A stretch of DNA of 13,980 bases, from contig NZ_JAIOSW010000306.1 of the NCBI RefSeq assembly GCF_021107415.1, positions 1 to 13,980 on the forward strand, written 5' to 3'. How positions within the stretch are numbered: the first letter of the stretch is position 1; every line of letters begins with the position of its first letter. Origin of the DNA: Desulfobacula sp. (lineage in GTDB: Bacteria > Desulfobacterota > Desulfobacteria > Desulfobacterales > Desulfobacteraceae). The notes beneath the pieces are model-generated. The model was not told the origin of the DNA and did no database searches. It saw only the letters and a program-made list of their open reading frames with translations. Of the stretch, positions 6,987 through 13,980 are shown piece by piece. The position numbers and the translations under genes are program-made.

Positions 6987-8657
6987 ATGGAAAAGCTTAC
7001 CATTGATTATCATAATGCCCTGGAGTTTAAAAATGAGCTGAACAGATTTTTTAACAAACGAGTCTACCTGCTGTTCTGGGTCGGGTTTATTCTTTTTCCC
7101 ACCTTTCTGATCCTTGATTACTTTGTGGTCAATGAGTATTTCCAATCCTTTTTTGTGTACAGGGCAGTTGTTTCTTGTTCGTTATTATGTCTTCTCTTTG
7201 TCCATAAAAAAGAGTATGGCAGAAACCATCCTTTTCTTATTTCAATTGCCGGGTATATCTGTTGCGGAACTGCTATCTCAATAATGGTGGTGCAAACCGG
7301 CGGGTATGATTCTTTTTATTATGTCGGCTTGATATGTATAGTGGTTGCCTTTTCCTCCATCCTCCCACTGAATTTCTACCAGTCTATCGGATCTGGTATC
7401 CTTATGTACCTGATCTATGTTCTTCCTGTTCTGTTTTTTAATGAACCTGAAACACAAAGCCGCCTGCTTTTTTTTAATAATAATTTTTTCTTTCTATTCT
7501 TTTTCATCGTCAGTGTGGTTAAAAGTCATGAGGATTATAAATCCCGTGAAAAGGAATTTATGTTGCGCAAAGACTTAGATTATTATGCTGCCAACCTTGA
7601 AAAAGAAGTTAAAATTCGTATCAAAAGGAATGAAGAATCAGAACTCAGATATAAAGAGCTCTATGAAAATATCATAGACAGCCTGGTATTGATAGATTCC
7701 AATGGGATCATCCTGATCGCAAACCCCAATTTTTACAAATTAATCAAGGATGAAAAGGCAGCAGGGAAAAGACTCTCGCTCATGGAATTTATACACCCGA
7801 AAGATTTGGAAAATGTAAATAATTTAATGCTGGATCAACTTTTCAGGCGTGTTGAGATTAGGGATTTTCAATTCAGGGTAATTAACAGCCAAAATGAAAT
7901 TATTGATATGGAATGCAGTGCAAAGGCTCTGCAGAAATCCGGTGATAGTATCGGGTATCAACTGGTCTTAAGAGATATTTCGTTTAAAAAAAGACTGGAG
8001 AATGATCTTATTAATTCCTTTGATACATTAAAAAATACCAGAGCCGCCACTATCATGGGACTTGCAACCTTAACCGAGTACAGGGACAAAGACACGGGCT
8101 TTCATCTTGAAAGAATTCAGAAATACTCTAAAGTACTTACCACAGAACTGGGAAATTTTACAGGGTTTCACGATACGATTAATGATGAATATGTTGAGAA
8201 CATACATCTTTCTTCTATCCTGCATGATATCGGAAAGGTCGGTATTCCTGACTCAATTTTGTTAAAACCGGGTCGGCTTACATCCGGAGAGTTCAATATC
8301 ATTAAAAAACATTGCAAATACGGTGGAGATACCCTCAAGGCGGTTGAATCAAAAATTAAAGGAAAATCATTTCTGATCCTGGGCAGGGAGATTGCCTACT
8401 TTCACCATGAAAAATGGAATGGAAAAGGTTATCCATATGGCATTAAATCAGATGAGATCCCATTGTCTGCACGGATAGTTGCCGTCTGTGATGTCTATGA
8501 TGCACTAACCTCAAAGCGTATTTATAAGGAAGCATATTCCCATAACACTGCCCTAGAGATCATTCAAAGTGAACGCGAACAACATTTTGATCCTGATATT
8601 GTTGATGCATTTTCTGCAAGTTCAAGTCAATTTGATTTAATACGAAAACAATTTTAA
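6987..8657 (+). CDS. Membrane PAS-HD-GYP protein, putative c-di-GMP phosphodiesterase
   Basis: The product is 556 residues from ATG 6987. About six membrane helices occupy residues 25-180, followed by a charged, probably coiled-coil linker (about 180-225), a PAS sensor domain (about 225-332) and an HD-GYP domain (about 350-545). Catalytic and metal residues of an active HD-GYP enzyme are present: His373, His413-Asp414 (ILHDIGK), His473-His474-Glu475, GYP at 481-483 and Asp502. It would hydrolyse c-di-GMP in response to a membrane or PAS signal, whose nature is unknown. The start is uncertain: no good Shine-Dalgarno precedes 6987, and in-frame TTG codons at 6939 and 6945 overlap the end of the methyltransferase gene. 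AAGGAGG lies 15 nt before the first of these. The 25-bp gap indicates one operon with the gene before it. Stop TAA. Confidence 0.9.
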   Translation: MEKLTIDYHNALEFKNELNRFFNKRVYLLFWVGFILFPTFLILDYFVVNEYFQSFFVYRAVVSCSLLCLLFVHKKEYGRNHPFLISIAGYICCGTAISIMVVQTGGYDSFYYVGLICIVVAFSSILPLNFYQSIGSGILMYLIYVLPVLFFNEPETQSRLLFFNNNFFFLFFFIVSVVKSHEDYKSREKEFMLRKDLDYYAANLEKEVKIRIKRNEESELRYKELYENIIDSLVLIDSNGIILIANPNFYKLIKDEKAAGKRLSLMEFIHPKDLENVNNLMLDQLFRRVEIRDFQFRVINSQNEIIDMECSAKALQKSGDSIGYQLVLRDISFKKRLENDLINSFDTLKNTRAATIMGLATLTEYRDKDTGFHLERIQKYSKVLTTELGNFTGFHDTINDEYVENIHLSSILHDIGKVGIPDSILLKPGRLTSGEFNIIKKHCKYGGDTLKAVESKIKGKSFLILGREIAYFHHEKWNGKGYPYGIKSDEIPLSARIVAVCDVYDALTSKRIYKEAYSHNTALEIIQSEREQHFDPDIVDAFSASSSQFDLIRKQF

Positions 8658-8741
8658 TATTAAAAATTGATAAGTGCTGGTGAGAATGAACTTGTTAAAT
8701 CTGAGAATGTATAGTTTTTCATTATGTCCTTTTGGTATACA

Positions 8742-9830
8742 CTAGTGGTTCATCACCGCCCGTTCGGCAGAGGTCAGAGCGCCTTCGAGATAACCGCCGT
8801 GCTGGTCCGCGGTTTCCGTGCCGGCAAAATGGATGGTACCGTCCCAAATGGAGGTTTTGCCTGCAGGTGGGTGATAGAGGGGGTGTTCATACATCGGCGG
8901 CTGATCGAACTGGGTGGCGGTAAATCGTTCACGGGCCCAATCCTGATAGAAGAAGGTCGTTGGCTGGGATGCCGGTTTGCCGTAAATGGTTGCAAGTTGT
9001 GAAAAAATCGCCTCGGTGAGGCGTTGCTGATGGTTGCGTTGCACTGCCGGAATGCTGACAAATCCTGTCAGTCCGTAGGGACCTTGGCTGTTATTGGATG
9101 CGTCATGAATCTCGCCCATGGGACCCTGCTGGCTGAAAGCTTGACCCGAGAGGCCTGCTTGCCGCCAATATGGTTCTTCGTAGAGGGCACAAAACTTCGC
9201 CTGACCTGCCATCCATGTACCGATTCTCAGCATTGCCTGGGTCAAATTATGAGACAGGTCAGGGGTAAAGAGAATGGTGGCGGCGGCAAGGCGCGGCGGC
9301 AGAGCAAGGATTATCTTTTTGGTAGTGAACCGACTCCAGGGCTCTTTCTCCAGTTCACCAACGCTGACCAGAGCACCAGTGGATTTTTTTTCGATCTCAC
9401 AGACCGGGTGATTGAGTCTGATGGCGTTTTCAGGAATACCTTCACAGAGTTTTGTGATCAAAGCCATCATGCCGCCTGAAAGTCGCCAGCAGGGGGGCTC
9501 CATGTCGTAACCACTGACAGTCTGGATTAGTCCATTGGAATTTTGAAAACGGCCCAAGCCCTCTTCAAACTGGTGAAAGCCCGAAAGACCCAGGGATTGA
9601 ATAAGTTGGACTATTTTCGGGTTGATTGAGGGCCAGTACCAGGAAGGGCCGAGATCGGAAAAAAAACCTTGATGTTCGGTGCTTAAAATCCTGCCGCCGA
9701 TACGCGTACGAGCCTCCAGGATGACAAAAGATTTATTTTTTTGGGACAGCAGGTAGGCGGCATAGATACCGCTGAGACCGCCTCCGATAATGATGGTATC
9801 AACGTCAAATATCTTTTTGGATAAATTCAT
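8742..9830 (-). CDS. Flavin-containing amine oxidase family protein
   Basis: The product is 362 residues from the ATG at 9830, where a Rossmann FAD-binding fold begins at once: GGGLSG at 16-21, the ribose-binding Glu39 and RIGGR at 43-47. The C-terminal FAD motif GTETADQHGGYLEGAL is intact. It belongs to the monoamine-oxidase-like flavoproteins but is shorter than the usual 430-500 residues; no break is visible, so it looks like a compact subfamily. The frame extends upstream to 10067, but that part overlaps the regulator gene and has no oxidase features. Its first 26 bp overlap the TrmB-like gene, so it is probably translated after it. Its G+C is clearly above its neighbours (35 of 60 at 8881-8940 and 36 of 60 at 9241-9300, against 26 of 60 at 11101-11160), suggesting acquisition from another lineage. 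It ends in TAG, after which 34 more codons are open. The amine substrate is unknown. Confidence 0.85.
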   Translation of the reverse strand: MNLSKKIFDVDTIIIGGGLSGIYAAYLLSQKNKSFVILEARTRIGGRILSTEHQGFFSDLGPSWYWPSINPKIVQLIQSLGLSGFHQFEEGLGRFQNSNGLIQTVSGYDMEPPCWRLSGGMMALITKLCEGIPENAIRLNHPVCEIEKKSTGALVSVGELEKEPWSRFTTKKIILALPPRLAAATILFTPDLSHNLTQAMLRIGTWMAGQAKFCALYEEPYWRQAGLSGQAFSQQGPMGEIHDASNNSQGPYGLTGFVSIPAVQRNHQQRLTEAIFSQLATIYGKPASQPTTFFYQDWARERFTATQFDQPPMYEHPLYHPPAGKTSIWDGTIHFAGTETADQHGGYLEGALTSAERAVMNH

Positions 9831-10602
9831 AAAGAGCAGTTTCCTTTTGCGTGAGTTTTCTTTTTTCATTTTGGACTTTATGAAGAAAATAATGAAAAAA
9901 ATCATGACGCAGACTGTCCCGGCCTGACAAGACAAATCGTTTGTTTTGACCCCAGTTAATAACCGAGCCTTCTTCATCCTCATCAAGCCCATCAATAAAC
10001 ATTCCACATAGAATTTCTTCTTTATCCATAACAATATCAAAGAATCTGGTGTTTGAATTTTCTTCACAAGGTTCAGGGCAAGGATGAATTATCTGAAGTT
10101 TAAATTTTTGAGGACCGGGTTTCATTGAAATATATTTGACCTGCACACCGCGTGATTCTGCCATCATCAGTTTTGAGTCAAGATGCTGTCCTTCTTCCGG
10201 AGACAGTCGAATATAAATTTCATTTTTTGCCTTGTCGATCATCTCTTTTGCCTTGCCCATAGCAGCGGCGTACCCTTTGATTGTCCAGATGACATCCTTT
10301 TCAGGCTTTTGTTTGGTATTTTTTAATTTTTCTTCCAGGGAAGAAAGCACGGCCTCAAAATCCTGGCGCAGCCTTCGAATCAGTTCCTCGGATGGAATAG
10401 GCGTGTACATGCCTTTACTGGACTCAATGACAAATCCTTTAGCGGAAAGCGTTTCTAAAACATCATATATTCTGGCTCTGGGTATGCCTGATTGACGACT
10501 TAATTGTGATCCGTTAACCGGATGGTTTGCTGCCAGAGAAATATAGGCAGTCAGGGCATAATCCGACAGCCCAAGTTTAAGTTCCGTATTTATTTTTGTC
10601 AT
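9805..10602 (-). CDS. TrmB-family transcriptional regulator
   Basis: This 265-residue protein has an N-terminal winged helix-turn-helix typical of TrmB regulators (about 8-75, with GLSDYALTAYISLA and SGIPRARIYDVLETLSAKGFV). A short coiled coil (about 75-98) and a C-terminal ligand-type domain follow. The last segment is charged and helical. It is transcribed divergently from mttB and overlaps the amine oxidase gene, which makes it the natural local regulator of both. An inverted repeat at 10724-10749 in the shared intergenic region is a candidate binding site. AAGGT lies 6 nt before the start codon. TrmB-type regulators are best known from archaea as sugar sensors, but bacterial members occur beside other catabolic genes; the ligand here is unknown. 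Stop TGA. Confidence 0.88.
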   Translation of the reverse strand: MTKINTELKLGLSDYALTAYISLAANHPVNGSQLSRQSGIPRARIYDVLETLSAKGFVIESSKGMYTPIPSEELIRRLRQDFEAVLSSLEEKLKNTKQKPEKDVIWTIKGYAAAMGKAKEMIDKAKNEIYIRLSPEEGQHLDSKLMMAESRGVQVKYISMKPGPQKFKLQIIHPCPEPCEENSNTRFFDIVMDKEEILCGMFIDGLDEDEEGSVINWGQNKRFVLSGRDSLRHDFFHYFLHKVQNEKRKLTQKETALYEFIQKDI

Positions 10603-10657
10603 TAAAAGACCTTTGATTCAGCTTGTTAAGTTATGCCGGATATATCATTTTTACCCT

Positions 10658-10686
10658 TTTATATTAGTTGCTTATTTTGAACTTGA
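10658..10686 (-). promoter_or_regulatory. Possible promoter of the TrmB/amine oxidase genes
   Basis: On the minus strand TCAAGT (complement of 10681-10686) and TATAAA (complement of 10658-10663) are 17 bp apart. The -10 matches well, the -35 poorly. Confidence 0.3.
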
Positions 10687-10712
10687 CATCAATATAAAGA
10701 GTTTGGTAAAGA
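10683..10712 (+). promoter_or_regulatory. Possible promoter of mttB
   Basis: A perfect TTGACA at 10683-10688 is the best -35 on the plus strand, but the matching -10 (GTAAAG or TAAAGA, 17-18 bp later) is poor. A good -10 sequence, TATAAA at 10693-10698, has only a weak -35 (TTGCTT at 10668-10673). Either arrangement suggests a promoter that needs help from a regulator. Confidence 0.3.
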
Positions 10713-10724
10713 AAAACAAGAGTA
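10707..10724 (+). repeat. 18-bp repeat, copy 2
   Basis: Identical to 93-110. This copy overlaps the possible mttB -10 region and ends at the left arm of the inverted repeat at 10724-10749. Confidence 0.4.
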
Positions 10725-10749
10725 ATGTTACCCTGTCAGTAGTAACATT
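10724..10749. promoter_or_regulatory. Inverted repeat, candidate TrmB operator
   Basis: AATGTTAC (10724-10731) and GTAACATT (10742-10749) are perfect 8-bp arms separated by 10 bp, so arm centres are 18 bp apart, close to two helical turns. It sits 30 bp before the mttB start in the region shared with the divergent regulator, as expected for a dimer binding site. It does not match the archaeal TrmB site TACTNNNAGTA exactly. Confidence 0.5.
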
Positions 10750-10779
10750 TATTAATTAATAGTTGCGAGGTATAACCAT

Positions 10780-12252
10780 ATGAAACGTAATTTTCATGCT
10801 GGAAGGCAACTTGGCTCCGGATTGAGTCTCAATATTCTAACGAATGACGAGCTGGATGAGATTCACTATGGAACCCTTGAAGTTCTCAATGAAACAGGTG
10901 TTTTTATAGAAGATGAAACTGCTCTGGATTATTTTGAAGAGGGGGGAGCTATTGTTGACCGTGACACAAAAATTGTTAAGATTCCGCCTTATATGGTGGA
11001 AGATGCCATTCGATCAGCGCCTCCAAAAGTAGTGCTCTATGGCCGTGATCCCAAACATGATATTGTGCTGGAAAATACCCGGGTTTATTTTACCAATTTC
11101 AGTGAAGGCGTAATGGTGAATGATCCGTATACAGGAGAAAATCGAAGCCCGGTAAAAAAGGATTTGATTGATTCTGCCATAGTCATTGACGCTCTTCCTG
11201 AAATTGATTTTTGTGAAAAAGCGCTTGGCGCCCATGATGTCAATCAGGAGACAGTACCGCTTCACAATGCAGAAGCCTATTTGACTCATACCACTAAACA
11301 TTGTGCCTTTGGACCCGGGAATGGCAGATTTTTAAAGAAAATTATTAAAATGGGTGAAGCCATTGCCGGTGGTGTAAAAGAATTTAAAAACCGTCCCATT
11401 ATTTCTTTTACAACATGCCCGGTAAGTCCGTTAAAACTGATTTCCGACTGTTGTGAGATTATCATGGAAGCCGCACGAAACAATGTGGTCTGTAATATTT
11501 TATCCATGGCCATGGCAGGCGGAACATCTCCTGTAACCCTGGCAGGTACGCTGGTGAATCACAATGCAGAAGTCCTTTCCGGAATCACGCTGGCACAGCT
11601 TACCCGAAAAGGGACCCCTGTTATTTACGGCAGTTCCACCACAGCCATGGATCTGAAACTTGCCTCAGCCAGCGTGGGCACACCCGAGTGTGCGGTTATC
11701 AGCGGGGCAGTGGCTCGTCTTGCCCGGTATTATGCCTTGCCCAGTTATGTGGCCGGGCAGTAGGGCGACAGTAAAATATCTGATACCCAGACTGGCCATG
11801 AGAAAACACTCACCGGACTTATACCCGCATTGGCAGGTGCCAATATGATTTACGGTTCGGGCATGCTGGAAAGCGGTATCACTTTTGATTATGGCCAATT
11901 GGTTTTAGATTGTGAGTTTGCCCGTATGATTAAACATACGATTTTAGGTATTCCTGTGAATGATGAAACTCTTGCCATCGATCCTATCAAGGAGATAGGC
12001 CCGGGCGGAGATTACCTCATGCACAAACACACATTCAAATGGATGAGAAGCCAGTCAAAAGTTGAATTGATTGATCGCAAAATGCGGGGAACCTGGGAAA
12101 AGGCAGGTGCAACCACTGCGTATGAAAGGGCCATGGCAAAGGCTAGATATATTTTGGAAAACCATACGCCTGATCCGCTTTCGGATGATGTCCTTGCAAA
12201 AATTCGATCCATTGTTGTGGAAACGGAAAAAGAAATGGGTATTAAACAATAA
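10780..12252 (+). CDS. mttB: Trimethylamine:corrinoid methyltransferase with in-frame UAG (pyrrolysine)
   Basis: Reading through the TAG at 11761-11763 gives a 490-residue protein, close to the 495 or so of the archaeal trimethylamine methyltransferase. The frame before the TAG (327 codons) and after it (162 codons to TAA) is the same, and both halves match the MttB family. The amber codon is residue 328, in the context VAGQ-O-GDSKISDTQ; archaeal MttB carries pyrrolysine near residue 334 in an equivalent loop. The enzyme transfers a methyl group from trimethylamine to a corrinoid protein (MttC), leaving dimethylamine, with pyrrolysine as the catalytic residue. The C-terminal part has GPGGDYLM, shared with the paralogue at 279-1694. 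GAGG precedes the ATG by 9 nt. Automated callers would split it into a 327-residue fragment and a second piece. An alternative, that the TAG is a real stop and the gene is broken, is much less likely given the codon position. Confidence 0.95.
11761..11763 (+). other. In-frame amber codon, predicted pyrrolysine site
   Basis: TAG at codon 328 of mttB, with frame and homology continuing on both sides. It should be decoded by tRNA-Pyl charged by PylS; the pyl genes must lie outside the window. No obvious strong stem-loop directly follows. Confidence 0.92.
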
Positions 12253-12285
12253 GCAAATATTGAGTTTTATAAAAAGGAATACCAA

Positions 12286-13980
12286 ATGGGAAAAAAAAAT
12301 ATAACCCTGCCTGAGCACGCCAATGTTGTCATCATTGGCGGGGGAATTATCGGCTGTTCTATTGCCTACCACCTGGGCCATATGGGCTGTAAAGATGTTG
12401 TCCTGTTAGAACGGGATGAATTAACCTGTGGAACCACATGGCATGCGGCGGGCCTGATGGTGACCTTTGGATCATTGTCTGAAACAGCATGTGAAATGCG
12501 TTTGTATGGCCGGGATCTTTATAACAGCCTTGAGGCGGAAACAGGATTGGCAACCGGGTTTAAACCGATCGGTTTTATCGAGGCTGCCAGTAATAAAGAT
12601 CGTTTGGAAGAATACCGCCGTGTAGCGGAGTTCAATCGTTATTGCGGGATTGATGTTAATGAAATTTCTCCAAAGGAAATCAAGGATCTCTTCCCCCTGG
12701 CCCGTGTCGATGACCTGCTTGCAGGCTTTTATGTAAAAGAGGATGGACGTGTCAATCCTGTGGATGCTACTATGGCACTGGCCAAAGGTGCACGGAATCA
12801 AGGGGTAAATATTATTGAAGGGGTGGCATCCACCGGGATTATAAAGAAGAATGGCGTTGTCGCTGGTGTAAAAACGACTCATGGAGATATTCAGGCCGAT
12901 GTTGTCGTTAATTGTGCCGGCATGTGGGCCCGTCAGATCGGTGAGGTTGACGGCATTAATATTCCCAATCAGTCAGCAGAGCATTATTACCTGATCACCG
13001 AAGAAATAGATGATATCCCAAAAAATATGCCGATCCTTGAAGATCCGTCCCACTATGGATACTACAGAGAAGAAGTCGGCGGTCTCATGATAGGTTTATT
13101 TGAACCCAAATGTGCTCCCTGGAAACTCAATCAGGTTCCGGAAACCTTTTCTTTTGGTGAGATTGAACCGGATTGGGACCGCATGGGACCTTTTTTGGAA
13201 AAAGCCATGTCCCGGGTCCCTATTTCAAAGGAATTGGGCATAAAGAAGTTTTTCTGTGGTCCGGAAAGTTTTACTGCAGATCTTTCAGCCATCATTGGAG
13301 AGGCGCCTGAATTAAAAAATTATTTTGTGACAGCCGGATTGAACTCGGTGGGTATTATCATGGGCCCGGGGCTCGGGAAGATGATGGCCCACTGGATAAT
13401 GACCGGAAAACCTGATGTTGATATTACAGGCTTTAATATCGATCGGCTGCACACCTATCAGAATAATCCTGAATACAGACGACACAGAACCGTTGAATCC
13501 CTTGGCATGGTGTATAAATGCCATTATCCTTATAAATCCATGAAAACTGCAAGGGGTGCAAAAAAATCTGCCGTCTATGATCGTTTAAAAGATCAGGGTG
13601 CTTATTTTAAAGACGTCAGCGGCTGGGAAGGCGCGGACTGGTTTGCGCCCAAAGGACAGGAAGCCAAAATTGAAAACCATACCTGGGGTAAAGAAGACTG
13701 GTTTGCCTTTTGGGAGGCAGAACATACGGCTGCCCGTGAAAATGTTATTCTCATGGACATGTCTTTTATGTCAAAATTTTATGTCCAGGGACGTGATGCC
13801 GGAAAGGTGTTGAATTATATTTCAGCCAATGAAGTTGATAAAAATCTTAATCAAATTACATACACCCCCTGGCTGAATGAAGACGGAAAGCTTGAAGCGG
13901 ATCTGACAGTGGCAAAATTGGAAAAGGAAAAATTTCTGGTTGTTGTCACAGATACCATGCATCGGCATGCAGAGACCTGG
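12286..13980 (+). CDS. Dimethylglycine/sarcosine dehydrogenase-like flavoprotein with GcvT domain (partial)
   Basis: The gene is open from ATG 12286 (AAGGA 7 nt upstream) to the window end, 565 codons, so the C-terminus is missing. Residues about 10-400 form a FAD-dependent DAO-type oxidoreductase with GGGIIG at 18-23 and Glu42 at the end of strand 2. TWHAAG at 51-56 follows; in dimethylglycine dehydrogenase the equivalent His is covalently bound to FAD, here His53. From about residue 475 the sequence resembles the start of a GcvT (aminomethyltransferase, folate-binding) domain. In this family the flavin domain oxidises an N-methyl group and the folate domain captures the carbon as 5,10-methylene-tetrahydrofolate. 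It lies 33 bp after mttB with no terminator between them, so they share a transcript. The substrate could be dimethylglycine, sarcosine or a simpler methylamine; sequence does not decide. Confidence 0.92.
   Translation, partial: MGKKNITLPEHANVVIIGGGIIGCSIAYHLGHMGCKDVVLLERDELTCGTTWHAAGLMVTFGSLSETACEMRLYGRDLYNSLEAETGLATGFKPIGFIEAASNKDRLEEYRRVAEFNRYCGIDVNEISPKEIKDLFPLARVDDLLAGFYVKEDGRVNPVDATMALAKGARNQGVNIIEGVASTGIIKKNGVVAGVKTTHGDIQADVVVNCAGMWARQIGEVDGINIPNQSAEHYYLITEEIDDIPKNMPILEDPSHYGYYREEVGGLMIGLFEPKCAPWKLNQVPETFSFGEIEPDWDRMGPFLEKAMSRVPISKELGIKKFFCGPESFTADLSAIIGEAPELKNYFVTAGLNSVGIIMGPGLGKMMAHWIMTGKPDVDITGFNIDRLHTYQNNPEYRRHRTVESLGMVYKCHYPYKSMKTARGAKKSAVYDRLKDQGAYFKDVSGWEGADWFAPKGQEAKIENHTWGKEDWFAFWEAEHTAARENVILMDMSFMSKFYVQGRDAGKVLNYISANEVDKNLNQITYTPWLNEDGKLEADLTVAKLEKEKFLVVVTDTMHRHAETW

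Noticed and set aside
8658..8741. Bidirectional terminator between the convergent HD-GYP and amine oxidase genes
   Set aside because: No convincing hairpin. Only a direct repeat TGAGAATG (8681-8688 and 8702-8709) was seen, with no clear role.
9831..10067. N-terminal extension of the amine oxidase frame
   Set aside because: It lies inside the TrmB-like gene in another frame and precedes the FAD-binding start; the ATG at 9830 fits the family.
11830..11843. TTGGCA-GG-TGCCAA palindrome as a PYLIS-like element after the amber codon
   Set aside because: It begins 66 nt after the TAG and has only a 2-nt loop. Bacterial and archaeal MttB read-through is not known to need such a stem, so it is likely just codons.
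11830..12252. Separate 140-codon gene starting with TTG after the amber codon
   Set aside because: It is in frame with mttB and is simply its C-terminal part.

Overview
The window looks like part of a chromosome from an anaerobic, methylamine- or betaine-using bacterium, most likely a Desulfobacterota (deltaproteobacterial) sulfate reducer. This is inferred from gene content: two MttB-superfamily methyltransferases, one with an in-frame amber codon of the pyrrolysine type, plus a sigma-54-type promoter. Base composition is moderate (about 40-45% G+C by eye), except for one GC-richer gene. No RNA gene, CRISPR array or intact mobile element was seen.

Left part (279-4994, minus strand): one five-gene operon, read from right to left. 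It encodes a family 3 periplasmic binding protein, an ABC permease, an ABC ATPase, a GntR/FCD regulator and an MttB-like methyltransferase without pyrrolysine. A 17-bp palindrome matching the FCD-type GntR operator lies just downstream of a TTGACA promoter in front of the operon. It forms a self-regulated module to import and demethylate a methylated amine. The binding protein lacks the aspartate that normally grips an alpha-amino group, which fits a quaternary amine ligand.

Middle (4995-8657): a divergent 446-bp regulatory region with a sigma-54 -24/-12 promoter drives a two-gene signalling unit on the plus strand. The first gene encodes a cyclic-nucleotide-binding domain fused to a methyltransferase resembling the 3-hydroxypalmitate methyl ester (PhcB-like) family. 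The second encodes a six-helix membrane protein with PAS and HD-GYP (c-di-GMP phosphodiesterase) domains.

Right part (8742-13980): on the minus strand, a TrmB-family regulator is followed by an overlapping, GC-rich flavin amine oxidase gene. Diverging from them on the plus strand is mttB, read through UAG at 11761-11763 to give a 490-residue trimethylamine methyltransferase. It is followed 33 bp later by a dimethylglycine/sarcosine-dehydrogenase-like flavoprotein with a C-terminal GcvT domain that runs off the end. Together these suggest corrinoid-dependent plus flavin-dependent demethylation of methylated amines. The corrinoid proteins, RamA and pyl genes needed to complete the pathway are not in the window.
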